64,000 nucleotides of DNA from Bacteroidales bacterium. Its GTDB lineage: Bacteria; Bacteroidota; Bacteroidia; Bacteroidales; UBA932. Under the pieces are notes generated by a model. The model was not told where the DNA came from, did no database searches, and saw only the letters and a program-made list of their open reading frames with translations. Positions 16,462 through 25,043 of this stretch are shown piece by piece. The position numbers were made by a program, and so were the translations under genes. The DNA is taken from assembly GCA_023667095.1 (NCBI GenBank), contig JAMPAT010000001.1, forward strand, positions 169,809-233,808, read 5' to 3'. Numbering within the stretch: position 1 is the stretch's first letter; the number at the start of each line of letters is the position of its first letter.

Positions 16462-18168
16462 TTAAAAGTATTGCTTGCAGTCCCACCATAGGCGGGTTCC
16501 CATCTTGTCGCCCTTGAAAGTCCTGTCATTGTTTTCATCATCAAGTATTGATATGGCTTCCTGCAGGTTTGCCGGGTTCATGTTGTATTCATCAATCGGA
16601 TATGTCAGGCGGCGTGCCCTGTGCTTGAGGTCTACCGTGCCTCCGCTTTTGTCAAGCAGCATCGGGAGCAGACGAGGATAGCCTGTCCTGCGGTATTCTG
16701 CCCAGGCCTCGTTCCCGAGAGGGAAGATGGCTATCCATTTCTGGGTGATGATGCGCTCAAGGTTGCGCTCTTCTGGACAGTCTGACATCAGAATCCCGTC
16801 TGCGAGACATCCGCTTTCTTCCCATGCTATCTTGATTTCGCTGGCTCGTGCTGTCTCTGTGTATGTCTTGAGAGGGTCGGTGTAGGCTGCAGGCATTTTG
16901 CTCCTGTCCGCTATGTATGCCGCAGCTCCTTTGACACCTTTCTCTTCAAAAGAGAGGGTTATTCCATGCTCATAGAATGTCCTGGCTGCTGCGGGGTCGC
17001 CCCAGCGCAGCTCGTATTCTGCCATCAGGAATGCCGCCTCCGCTGCGTTGAACCATAGGTAAGGCGTGCCTGTGTCTACGGCTATGCCTGAATATGCCTT
17101 TTTGAACGAGTCCTGGCTGTCTACCGGACATCCGATACGCACTCCAGCGTAGATCTGTTCCTGAGGTCTTGTGGATAGTGTGTTCCTGTAGAACATCTTT
17201 TCCATACGGGGGTCTTCGTAGCCGTTCATATAGCAGATTATGTCCGCTCCGGCACGGGAGTCTATCCAGTCGTTGTAGATAAGGGTCGTGCGGTTCTCTG
17301 TCGCATGCATTTCTGCATTGTCTTCGTTATTGAGTATCACTCCTGCCGCAATGGCTTCCGAGGCTTTCTTCCTGGCGAGTTCCGGCTTTACGTATGAAAG
17401 CCTCATTGCTATCCTTAGCTTCAGGGAGTTGGCATACATGAGCCATTGCTTGACATTCCCGTTGTAGACATGGTCGTATTTTATCCATAGCGAAGCATCT
17501 GTATTGTGGCATTCCTCCATTCCGGCAATGGCGTCTTCAAGATCTGCGAAAAGGGCATCGTATGTCTTTTCCTGGCTGTCGTATTTGACGTAGAGGGATT
17601 CGTTTGCTACGGCATCGGAGTATGGAATCGGACCGTATGTGTCTGTAAGACGGTGCATTATTGCCACCCGGAAGAGTTTTGCAAACGACCTCGACAGGAC
17701 ATCTTCCGTGCTGTTGACTATGCCACGGTATGGCGCGTATGTATCTGTCATTACGTCTGCGAATACAGCTGTCCGCCAGTGGCTTTCAGGGTTGAAGTAT
17801 TCGAAGCTCCCCATCCATGTCTTTGTACTGCCGACATAGCCGCCGAACGGTCCTCCGCTGAGGCTTTCCACAAATTGGTAGCGGTGTTCCTGGACTGGAA
17901 CCACCTGGTTCTGGAGATTGAGTACCTTGGCTCCCGTGTCGTAGTTGTTTGCGCCCATCTGGTCTTTCAGCACCTGGTTCGGGTTGGTGTTGTATTCTTC
18001 GAAAAGACCGACACAGGATGGACATAGTATCATGCAGAGAAGGCACAATGCCATACCTTTCACGCTCCTGCCGACATTCTGCGCAGATTGCGGGAAGCCG
18101 TCAGATGACGTCCTATTATTGGTTCTATTCATTATTTTATTCATATATTGATTCATATATTGATTCAT
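16462..18168 (-). CDS. SusD/RagB-family outer-membrane glycan-binding lipoprotein
   Basis: A SusD homolog (SusD_2/SusD-like subfamily) that pairs with SusC as the lid of the importer. The signal region ALCLLCMILCPSC gives a lipobox Cys. Family features include EYNTNPNQ near the N-terminus, LTDTYGPIPYSDA, and TPYLWFNAAEAAFLMAEYELR (a TPR-like helix). The start is uncertain: a 12-bp tandem repeat makes several in-frame ATGs (18168, 18156, 18144, 18132), all upstream of the hydrophobic core. Maximum length is 568 residues. It lies 27 nt after susC. Confidence 0.92.
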   Translation of the reverse strand: MNQYMNQYMNKIMNRTNNRTSSDGFPQSAQNVGRSVKGMALCLLCMILCPSCVGLFEEYNTNPNQVLKDQMGANNYDTGAKVLNLQNQVVPVQEHRYQFVESLSGGPFGGYVGSTKTWMGSFEYFNPESHWRTAVFADVMTDTYAPYRGIVNSTEDVLSRSFAKLFRVAIMHRLTDTYGPIPYSDAVANESLYVKYDSQEKTYDALFADLEDAIAGMEECHNTDASLWIKYDHVYNGNVKQWLMYANSLKLRIAMRLSYVKPELARKKASEAIAAGVILNNEDNAEMHATENRTTLIYNDWIDSRAGADIICYMNGYEDPRMEKMFYRNTLSTRPQEQIYAGVRIGCPVDSQDSFKKAYSGIAVDTGTPYLWFNAAEAAFLMAEYELRWGDPAAARTFYEHGITLSFEEKGVKGAAAYIADRSKMPAAYTDPLKTYTETARASEIKIAWEESGCLADGILMSDCPEERNLERIITQKWIAIFPLGNEAWAEYRRTGYPRLLPMLLDKSGGTVDLKHRARRLTYPIDEYNMNPANLQEAISILDDENNDRTFKGDKMGTRLWWDCKQYF

Positions 18169-18195
18169 TGGAAGATTTCACCCTATGCGAAACGG

Positions 18196-21100
18196 CTAAA
18201 AATCAAGCTTGATGTTAAAGCCCATGCTGCGGAGTGACGGCATCATGAAATAGTCTATTCCCTGGTAGTTGTTGTCTGTGGAGGCTACGGATTCCGGATC
18301 GAACGGTGCCTTGCAGTAAATCATCCATAGGTTGTGCCCTACGGCAGATACGGTGAGGGAACATTTGTCCTTGAACCATTTACGTGGCAGTGTGTATCCT
18401 ATGCTGGCTTCCTGTAGACGGAAATTGGTGGCAGAATATGTATAATATTGAGGCAGTCCGCTCTGTGAACCGACAGCCTGGTACCATTTCTGAGGGTTGA
18501 CCCAGTCCCTGCCGTTGACAATCACTCCTCCTGCGTCACGTGCTGCCGCAGAAGCCTCAGACACACCGTACATGTCAAGATTTGCCTGTGTGGCGGAGTA
18601 GCAGACTCCTCCGATGCGTCCGCTGAAGAGGAATCCTACATGCAGTCCCTTGTAGCTGAAGTCGTTGCGCCATGCGAGGCTGTATTTGGGGAATACTGTG
18701 CCGATGAAAGTCTCATTGCCGTTGTCTTCAACGGTCACATTGCCTCCGGAGTCTATTTCCACATAGCCCTTGCTGTTCCTTCTCAGGTCGGAAGTTGTGT
18801 AAAGGTCCCCGAGTGTACCTCCTTGCTTGAGTATGTAATATGCCTTGCCGAGACCTTTGATGGTGAGCCTGTCTATATTGAGTGGCTGTCCGGTCTCCGG
18901 GTTGACAGCATTTGAAGCAAGGTCAAGGATCTTGTTCCTGTTCCAGCTGAATGTGAAGTTGCTGTCCCATGTGAATCCGCGCCAGGTGTGGTTGTAGCCG
19001 AGGCTTGCCTCAATACCGGTATTGCGCACGTTTCCTGTCTGCAGATACATTGTGCTGTAGCTTGACGATGGTGGCAGCTCTGGATCAAAAGTCTGGTTGT
19101 AGGTGTCCGCCATGTACCACGATACGTTCAGCCTGAGGTCATTCCAGAAGGTCATTTCCAGTCCGGCTTCGTATGTCAGTGTCCTTTCCGGCTTCAAGTC
19201 GCTGATAGGGTAGTGTGTCTTGTCCTTCCATATCTTGTTGGTCGCATCGTACTCGTATGTAGGGATAGTAAGGAAGCGTGGGAAAGGCATGCCGACAGAG
19301 GCGACCGAACCCCTTATTTTCATATAGCTGAGCGGACCCATGTGCCAGAGGGTGGTAGGTACCCATGATAGTCCGGCTGAAGGATAGAAGAATCCCTTGT
19401 GCAGTGAACTTGAACCAGCTAACTGCGACGCCCAGTCGTTACGTCCGGTGACTGTGAGGTAGAGCATCTTTTTCCAGCCGGCCTCCACACTAGCGAAGAC
19501 AGACTGCGTCTGGTCATGCCATCCGTTCTTGCTTGCACGTTTCTTTACGTCGTCAAGGTCGAAGACATTGAATACGTTGGCAAGTCCGTTATCCTGGATA
19601 GGGCCACCGTACTGCAGCTCATCAGTGCGGATGTCATTGATTGAGGCTCCGATGTTTGCCACGAGGCTCCAGTCCTGCCCGAAAGTCTTGTTGACATTGA
19701 GCATTATGTCCGCGTATGTCTGGGTGTCGTTGCTGCGTGCTTCCGTGTAGTGTCCGTTCTTGCCGCCTTCAGATATGGTCGCTTCCGTGGTGGCATAGAG
19801 TTTCTGTGTGTAGAGGTTGTTTGCGTTGTCTATGCGTACACGGCCTGTGATGTTGAGCCAGTCAAGGATGTCGTATCCTGCATTTAATGTGAGCATGTAA
19901 CGCTTCTTGCTGTTGTTGCGGAGGTTGCGGTGCGCAATCCAGTAAGGGTTCTGCATACGAAGGTCTCCGGCGAGGTCATCGCTCCAGAACTGCTCCATCA
20001 GCTTGGAACTGCTGTTATATCTTTCAAACAACCTATATATATCGAAGTGTTCGCCACGTGGAAAGAGATAGACAGATGTCAGAGGATTGGCATAGACACC
20101 CTGGTTTGTCATGTTCTGGTCTTTCTGGATGATATAGCTGGCACTTGCATCTATACGCAGCCTGTCTTTCAGCAGATAGGTAGTATTGCGGAAAGTGAAG
20201 TTGTAGCGGTCGTAGAGATTGTTCGGGATTATACCGTCCGAGTTGACTGCTCCGGCAGAGAAGTACGTCTGGTTCTTTTCACTTCCTCCACTGATTGTGA
20301 ATACGTTGGTATATGTATGTCCTGTCTCGAAGAAGTCGCCTGGCGTGTATCCTGGACGTGAGGCTTCAGGCATGAACTGTCCCCAGCTGTAGATTCCTGA
20401 GCCGCCTGTATTGCCGTTGAGCCCTGTGCCGTAGCGGTTCTGGAAACGTGGAAGTACAAAAGGACTGAGGAATTCTGTATTGCTTGAGAATGATACTTTC
20501 ACTTTGCCGGCATGTCCTTTCCTTGTAGTGATCATTATGGCTCCGTTTGCTGCCTGCGAGCCGTAGAGGGCTGCAGCCGCCGCACCTGTCAAGACTGACA
20601 TGCTCTCTATGTCCTCCGGGTTGATGTCGGCAACGGATTCCGTCTTTCCGCGGGAGTCGAATTCTGTCCCACCGCCTCCTCCGAAGTTGTACATCGGTAC
20701 ACCGTCAATGACATAGAGTGCGTTGGATGACTGGCTGATGGACTTGTTGCCTCGAAGTACTACCTTTGATGCACCGCCGACTCCTGATGATGATGCATTG
20801 ATGGTGACACCTGCTACCTTTCCGCTCAGGGCATTGATGAAATTGGCGTTCTTGACTTCTGTGAGCACGTCCGACTTTACTTCCTGGACATTGTAGCTCA
20901 GTGCCTTCTGGTCTCGGCGTATACCGAGGGCTGTCACAACTGTGCCTTCAAGGCTTACGGTCTCTTCTTCAAGGACGATGTCATAGACAGTCCTTTCATC
21001 TATGTGACATTGCCTGGTCTGATATCCGAGACTGTTAAAGCTGAGTGTGCCTGTGAGGTATTCGGAAGGGATGATGAGGGAGAATTTTCCGTCAATGTCA

Positions 21101-21519
21101 GTCAATGTGCCGACAGATGTCCCTTCAATCATGACTCCTATTCCAGGCAGCGGGAGGCCATAAGTGTCCTTGACCTGTCCGGAGACCTGCAATGGCTGGC
21201 GGACCTCCTCCTTTTCGAGAATGATATTGGAGCCGTTCTTGCGGTATGTGATCCCCGTGCCTTTCACCATCTGGTCGAGGGCTTCGTTGAGAGGACGCTC
21301 CTTCACTTGGACCGTGACGATGATGCCAAGGTCGATTTCCGCATTTCCTGCGAACAGATAGCTGGTCTGTCTCTCTATTTCAGCCATTACCTGCTTCATC
21401 CTGACGTCTTTCATGTCTATGGTCACATTTGATTCCTGTGCATGCGACTGTACTGAAAGAAGGATGGACAGGGACGAAAAGAGTATGGCGCAGGCTTTCC
21501 GTATGATTTTTCTATCCAT
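18196..21519 (-). CDS. SusC/RagA TonB-dependent transporter with STN domain
   Basis: 1107 residues. Signal peptide (ILLSVQSHAQ), STN secretin/TonB domain (about 32-100), carboxypeptidase-regulatory-like beta domain (about 108-190), plug (about 205-330, with LRGNKSISQSSNALYVIDGVPM) and a beta barrel ending in Phe (GFNIKLDF). The STN domain is the part that signals to a FecR anti-sigma factor, which agrees with fecR 109 bp upstream and the divergent sigma gene. It would import oligosaccharides bound by the SusD partner and the downstream lipoproteins. Confidence 0.95.
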   Translation of the reverse strand: MDRKIIRKACAILFSSLSILLSVQSHAQESNVTIDMKDVRMKQVMAEIERQTSYLFAGNAEIDLGIIVTVQVKERPLNEALDQMVKGTGITYRKNGSNIILEKEEVRQPLQVSGQVKDTYGLPLPGIGVMIEGTSVGTLTDIDGKFSLIIPSEYLTGTLSFNSLGYQTRQCHIDERTVYDIVLEEETVSLEGTVVTALGIRRDQKALSYNVQEVKSDVLTEVKNANFINALSGKVAGVTINASSSGVGGASKVVLRGNKSISQSSNALYVIDGVPMYNFGGGGGTEFDSRGKTESVADINPEDIESMSVLTGAAAAALYGSQAANGAIMITTRKGHAGKVKVSFSSNTEFLSPFVLPRFQNRYGTGLNGNTGGSGIYSWGQFMPEASRPGYTPGDFFETGHTYTNVFTISGGSEKNQTYFSAGAVNSDGIIPNNLYDRYNFTFRNTTYLLKDRLRIDASASYIIQKDQNMTNQGVYANPLTSVYLFPRGEHFDIYRLFERYNSSSKLMEQFWSDDLAGDLRMQNPYWIAHRNLRNNSKKRYMLTLNAGYDILDWLNITGRVRIDNANNLYTQKLYATTEATISEGGKNGHYTEARSNDTQTYADIMLNVNKTFGQDWSLVANIGASINDIRTDELQYGGPIQDNGLANVFNVFDLDDVKKRASKNGWHDQTQSVFASVEAGWKKMLYLTVTGRNDWASQLAGSSSLHKGFFYPSAGLSWVPTTLWHMGPLSYMKIRGSVASVGMPFPRFLTIPTYEYDATNKIWKDKTHYPISDLKPERTLTYEAGLEMTFWNDLRLNVSWYMADTYNQTFDPELPPSSSYSTMYLQTGNVRNTGIEASLGYNHTWRGFTWDSNFTFSWNRNKILDLASNAVNPETGQPLNIDRLTIKGLGKAYYILKQGGTLGDLYTTSDLRRNSKGYVEIDSGGNVTVEDNGNETFIGTVFPKYSLAWRNDFSYKGLHVGFLFSGRIGGVCYSATQANLDMYGVSEASAAARDAGGVIVNGRDWVNPQKWYQAVGSQSGLPQYYTYSATNFRLQEASIGYTLPRKWFKDKCSLTVSAVGHNLWMIYCKAPFDPESVASTDNNYQGIDYFMMPSLRSMGFNIKLDF

Positions 21520-21628
21520 ACTTTGTTGGTGTTTAGTTGTTATTTCCTGTGGTCGTTTTCGGGTGAACTGGCACCCATTATGTGCTCTTTGGCACGCAAA
21601 TCCCGTATCGGGCCGGGAAATTTCCTTG

Positions 21629-22591
21629 TCAATTGGCTATACGGTATCTGTTTTCCTTTTCGTTGTATGAAACCTTGAAGTTGGACCCCATCTCAAGCAT
21701 TTCAAATGCGTGTGCAATGCCGTCGGAAATCCTCAGCTTGAGGAATGAGTAGCCGAATGCCGGTTCCTCATGGCAGTCCACTTCAATGTCGACTCCATAG
21801 CATCTTTCGAGGCGGCTGACTACTTCTCTGAACGATAGGGATGCAATGGAGAGCACTCCTTCTGTCCATAGGCTTGTCTCATCAAGGTTGGTTACGTTCT
21901 CACGTTTCAATATCCCGTTTTCTGCATAAACTTTCTGGTTCGGGGCCAATACGATACCATGTCTTGTGCTTCTGTCGGTCACGGTAACCTTTCCTTCAAG
22001 AAGCGAAGTGCAGAATTCTCTGGATTCGCTGTCTGCAACTACGTCAAACTTGGTTCCATGCACCTTTACATCATAGCCGAATGTCTCCACGATGAATGGC
22101 TGCTGCGGATTGTGCCTGACGTCGAACATCGCTTCTCCTTCAAGGCTCACTTTTCTCAGGTCACCGGTGAAAAGGGCAGGATAGCTGAGTGTAGAGCCTG
22201 AATTGAGGCAGACTGTGGTGCCGTCTGGCAGGGTGATGTCCACTCTTTGACCGTTGCCGGTAGCGAATGTCATGAGCCTGGATGCCTCGTCGATGTATTT
22301 AATGTCAAGATATCTGAAACTGAAGAACGCCCCTATTGCAAGGGAGGCAGCTACTCCGACAGCATAGATGAACGGTCTCCATATCCTGTTTCTCTTTGCC
22401 TTGACTGTCTTCTTCTGTGTGACGGTGTCAGCCGTTATGGATATTTCCTGAAGAAGGAGATTGAATTTCAGGGCATTATTGAAGGCCTGCTCGTTTTCTT
22501 TGCTTTCGCTGACCCAATTGTATATGGCTTCATTTTCCTCTGCTGTCGTGCAGTGGTCAAAAAAACTGTCCAATAATTCTTCTGTAACCAT
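21629..22591 (-). CDS. FecR-family anti-sigma factor (island locus)
   Basis: 320 residues. Cytosolic N-terminal domain (about 1-80), one membrane helix (about 88-106, YAVGVAASLAIGAFFSF) and a periplasmic FecR domain (RVDITLPDGTTVCLNSGSTLSYP, GEAMFDV, VHGTKFDV) plus a C-terminal STN-like domain (FREVVSRLERCYGVDIEV). It would hold the sigma factor encoded divergently at 22831 and release it when the SusC STN domain reports substrate. Confidence 0.93.
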   Translation of the reverse strand: MVTEELLDSFFDHCTTAEENEAIYNWVSESKENEQAFNNALKFNLLLQEISITADTVTQKKTVKAKRNRIWRPFIYAVGVAASLAIGAFFSFRYLDIKYIDEASRLMTFATGNGQRVDITLPDGTTVCLNSGSTLSYPALFTGDLRKVSLEGEAMFDVRHNPQQPFIVETFGYDVKVHGTKFDVVADSESREFCTSLLEGKVTVTDRSTRHGIVLAPNQKVYAENGILKRENVTNLDETSLWTEGVLSIASLSFREVVSRLERCYGVDIEVDCHEEPAFGYSFLKLRISDGIAHAFEMLEMGSNFKVSYNEKENRYRIAN

Positions 22592-22709
22592 TTTCTATTG
22601 CGTTTGTATATAGTAGACTCCTAACTCTTGGGTGTGGAAGATTTTTTCTTCATTTTTTATGGCATTGCCACCCCTAAACGTCTGCACCTCGGCATACATT
22701 CAGGCAAGC

Positions 22710-22742
22710 TTGATGTCTGCTCCCGGTTTTTGACTATATTTG
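22710..22742 (+). promoter_or_regulatory. Upstream copy of the sigma-factor promoter
   Basis: TTG (22710-22712), a 22-nt spacer and TATATTTG (22735-22742). The segment closely resembles the promoter 82 bp downstream: both read CTTGA-N4-TGCTC, a short gap, TTTGA and TATATTTG. It could be a second start for the sigma gene or the remains of a duplication. The region 22592-22830 lies between divergent fecR and sigma genes. Confidence 0.5.
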
Positions 22743-22791
22743 TGCTGAGGCACACATATACACATGCGCTTCGGCAATCTTACAAGTAAAC

Positions 22792-22824
22792 TTGACGATT
22801 GCTCTCAGCTTTTGAGTATATTTG
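22792..22824 (+). promoter_or_regulatory. Promoter directly before the island sigma gene
   Basis: TTG (22792-22794), 22 nt, then TATATTTG (22817-22824), matching TAnnTTTG. The ATG lies only 6 nt after the element, so the transcript should be leaderless or nearly so. Confidence 0.65.
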
Positions 22825-22830
22825 CAGAAT

Positions 22831-23403
22831 ATGACAGAAAAAGAAAAGTTGGCATATAGGAAGATAGAACAGCTGTATGTCGCAAAGAAAGATATACTGA
22901 CAGCGCAGGCATTCAAGTTCATCAATGATGCGGAGCAGGCTCACGACATTGTCAGTGAGTCTTTTATTTCGTTGATAGAGCATCGGGACAGCATCGGATC
23001 GGACAAGTTTTCAGAATACCTGTATCAGATAATGAGGAACAAATGCCTGTCCTACAGGAGGGATGACACAGTGCATCAGAATGTCTATAGGAGATTGGCC
23101 GAGAAGGAGGGCAAGATGATGGAGTTCTATACGAGGGCCATAGAAGGGACAACCATGACAGAGGTACAGACGTCTGAAATAATGTCCATATACAGGGAGA
23201 GGATAAGCAAACTTCCTCCGCTTCAGTACCGTATCTTCCACATGAGCCGGTCTGAAGGCAAGACGAGGGAGGAAATTGCCGCTGAGCTTGGTATCAGCGA
23301 GAACAAGGTCAAATATGAGATGACAAAAGTGCTTTCCGACCTGCGCAGAAGCCTTAAGGACTATTCCGATATATTGTTTCTTATTGTCATGATCCTGTCG
23401 TAG
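22831..23403 (+). CDS. ECF sigma factor (island locus)
   Basis: 190 residues from ATG 22831 (a TTG 9 nt upstream is in frame but lies within the promoter). Sigma region 2 (about 15-85) includes AEQAHDIVSESFISLIEHRD and YQIMRNKCLSYRR. Region 4 (about 125-175) includes LPPLQYRIFHMSRSEGKTREEI and LGISENKVKYEM. It is divergent from fecR and the PUL operon that it probably activates. It is the last gene inside the island; its terminator comes from the right 187-bp repeat. Confidence 0.93.
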   Translation: MTEKEKLAYRKIEQLYVAKKDILTAQAFKFINDAEQAHDIVSESFISLIEHRDSIGSDKFSEYLYQIMRNKCLSYRRDDTVHQNVYRRLAEKEGKMMEFYTRAIEGTTMTEVQTSEIMSIYRERISKLPPLQYRIFHMSRSEGKTREEIAAELGISENKVKYEMTKVLSDLRRSLKDYSDILFLIVMILS

Positions 23404-23434
23404 AATTCTGCCGGCAGACGGAGCGGTTCCATAA

Positions 23435-23621
23435 TGTCAATGTGGAGGAGCCTGCAACTGTCAAAGAGCGCATAGAAAAGACGGCTGACTAAAGATGAAC
23501 TTTAGCCGGCCGTCAATTGATTTTTCTTTGGAAGGCAGAACCTTTCCTACTCAATGTCAAGCTCCACCGGACAATGGTCCGAACCCAATATCTCAGTGTG
23601 GATTGCTGCACCTGCAAGCCT
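23435..23621. repeat. 187-bp direct repeat, right copy (island boundary)
   Basis: Partner of 8017-8203, offset 15418 bp. It begins with an orphan piece of the ostA 3' end (58 bp to the stop), then the terminator, then the genuine 3' end of xthA. The two substitutions fall only in the xthA part and would change EILGSDH (here) to DIFGSDH (left copy), so the copies differ at two amino acids. Confidence 0.93.
23480..23514. terminator. Bidirectional terminator after the sigma gene and xthA
   Basis: Second copy of the hairpin at 8062-8096, identical in sequence. It lies between the stop of the sigma gene on the plus strand and the stop of xthA on the minus strand and can serve both. Confidence 0.75.
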
Positions 23622-24302
23622 GTCCCTGAGGCTTTCCGATGCAAGGAAATAGTCGATGCGCCATCCGGTGTTCCTCTCGCGTGAGCGGAAACGGTATGAC
23701 CACCATGAATAGATGTCTGTCTTGTCTGGATAGAAATACCGGAATGTGTCGATGAAGCCGCTGCCAAGAAGGTCTGTCATCTTGCCGCGCTCCTCATCTG
23801 TGAATCCTGCGTTCCTCCTGTTTGTCTTGGGATTCCTGATGTCTATCTCCTTGTGGGCTACATTCAGGTCACCGCAGACAATTACTCCCTTCTTCTCGGC
23901 AAGCCCGTTCAGGTAGGCCCTGAAATCGTCTTCCCAGTGCATCCTGTAGTCAAGCCTTGCCAGTCCGTCCTGTGAATTCGGGGTGTAGACACAGACAAGG
24001 TAGAAATCAGGCATCTCCAGTGTAATCACCCTGCCTTCATGGTCATGCTCGTCTACCCCTATGCCATAGCTTACTGAGATCGGCTCATGCCTTGTATATA
24101 TGGCTGTCCCGGAATATCCCTTTTTGTCGGCATAGTTCCAGAATGACCTGTAGCCCTCAAACTCCAGGTCAAGCTGCCCGGCCTGCATCTTTGTCTCCTG
24201 GATACAGAAAAAATCTGCATCGAGTCCCTTGAATATTTCGGCAAATCCCTTGCCGCATACAGCCCTGAGGCCGTTTACATTCCATGATATGAATCTGTAC
24301 AT
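23547..24302 (-). CDS. xthA: Exodeoxyribonuclease III (AP endonuclease)
   Basis: 251 residues, normal length. ExoIII/EEP family motifs: SWNVNGLRA at the start, FFCIQETKM (metal-binding Glu), GDLNVAHKEIDI (Asp and Asn of the active site) and GSDHCPVELDIE at the end (catalytic Asp and His). It repairs abasic sites in the cytosol. Its 3' end is duplicated at the left border of the island (8101-8203), so it was once the direct convergent neighbour of ostA. Confidence 0.96.
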   Translation of the reverse strand: MYRFISWNVNGLRAVCGKGFAEIFKGLDADFFCIQETKMQAGQLDLEFEGYRSFWNYADKKGYSGTAIYTRHEPISVSYGIGVDEHDHEGRVITLEMPDFYLVCVYTPNSQDGLARLDYRMHWEDDFRAYLNGLAEKKGVIVCGDLNVAHKEIDIRNPKTNRRNAGFTDEERGKMTDLLGSGFIDTFRYFYPDKTDIYSWWSYRFRSRERNTGWRIDYFLASESLRDRLAGAAIHTEILGSDHCPVELDIE

Positions 24303-24363
24303 AGTGTCTTTTCCAATTGTGCCCCGAAGTTAATACAAAAAACGCTAATTGTGATATTGGGCG

Positions 24364-24393
24364 TTGCAGTATGCGAAAAAATAGCTAATATTG
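24364..24393 (+). promoter_or_regulatory. Promoter of the second sigma gene
   Basis: TTG (24364-24366), a 19-nt spacer and TAATATTG (24386-24393), one base from TAnnTTTG. The ATG is 5 nt downstream, so the transcript should be nearly leaderless, as at the first sigma gene. Confidence 0.6.
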
Positions 24394-24398
24394 CGGGA

Positions 24399-24974
24399 AT
24401 GTTTGCAGAGAAACAAATACAGTATGAGAAATTCGTGGTTGACTACCAGCCGCGCCTTATGGCGTACGTCCTGCATTTTGTCGATAACAGGAGTGATGCC
24501 CAGGATATCCTCCAGGAATCATTCATAACACTCTGGACAAAATATCTCAACCGCTCGGCTGTAGAGTATCCTCAGCTTATCTTCAGGATTACACGCAACA
24601 AATGCCTTGACTACCTTAAGCACCGCAAGGTGGTGGATTCATATTTTGAGCCAATCCGGAGCTTCGGGGAGGAAAGGCTGTACAACTGTGACTTTGGCTT
24701 GGGGGGGGCAGACTCCAGATATATATATGAAGAGCTGCAGTCGCAGGTCGACAGTATCCTTGATACGCTTCCGGACAAGTGCCGGGAGGTCTTTGTCATG
24801 AGCCGTTTCAAGAAAATGAAGAACCGTGAGATTGCTGAAAAGCTCGGCATATCTGTCTCGATGGTGGAAAAGCATATCCGCAGGGGACTGGGGGCATTCA
24901 CTGAGGCACTTGGTGACAATACGCCGCTTCTCTGGATTCTCGTCATGTCATGGGAGATGATGGACAAAATGTAG
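24399..24974 (+). CDS. ECF sigma factor of the second glycan locus
   Basis: 191 residues from ATG 24399 (the open frame reaches 24351, but the promoter overlaps that part). Region 2: NRSDAQDILQESFITLWTKY and FRITRNKCLDYLK. Region 4: LPDKCREVFVMSRFKKMKNREI and LGISVSMVEKHIRRGL. A C-terminal hydrophobic stretch (LLWILVMSWEMM) resembles that of other Bacteroidales ECF sigmas. It would direct transcription of the susCD operon downstream under control of the FecR protein. Confidence 0.93.
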   Translation: MFAEKQIQYEKFVVDYQPRLMAYVLHFVDNRSDAQDILQESFITLWTKYLNRSAVEYPQLIFRITRNKCLDYLKHRKVVDSYFEPIRSFGEERLYNCDFGLGGADSRYIYEELQSQVDSILDTLPDKCREVFVMSRFKKMKNREIAEKLGISVSMVEKHIRRGLGAFTEALGDNTPLLWILVMSWEMMDKM

Positions 24975-25006
24975 GATTTTTCTGTTCCATGGGTAAGGTA
25001 AAATGC

Positions 25007-25043
25007 AATCCTGTCGTTATAGGGGTAAACGACAGGATTTTTT
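25007..25043 (+). terminator. Strong hairpin plus T tract between sigma and fecR
   Basis: AATCCTGTCGTT (25007-25018) pairs perfectly with AACGACAGGATT (25028-25039), a 12-bp stem with a 9-nt loop, and is followed by a T run (25038-25043). The fecR ATG comes immediately after the run. It has the form of a rho-independent terminator or attenuator that lowers fecR expression relative to sigma, or of a structure that blocks the fecR start. Confidence 0.8.
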
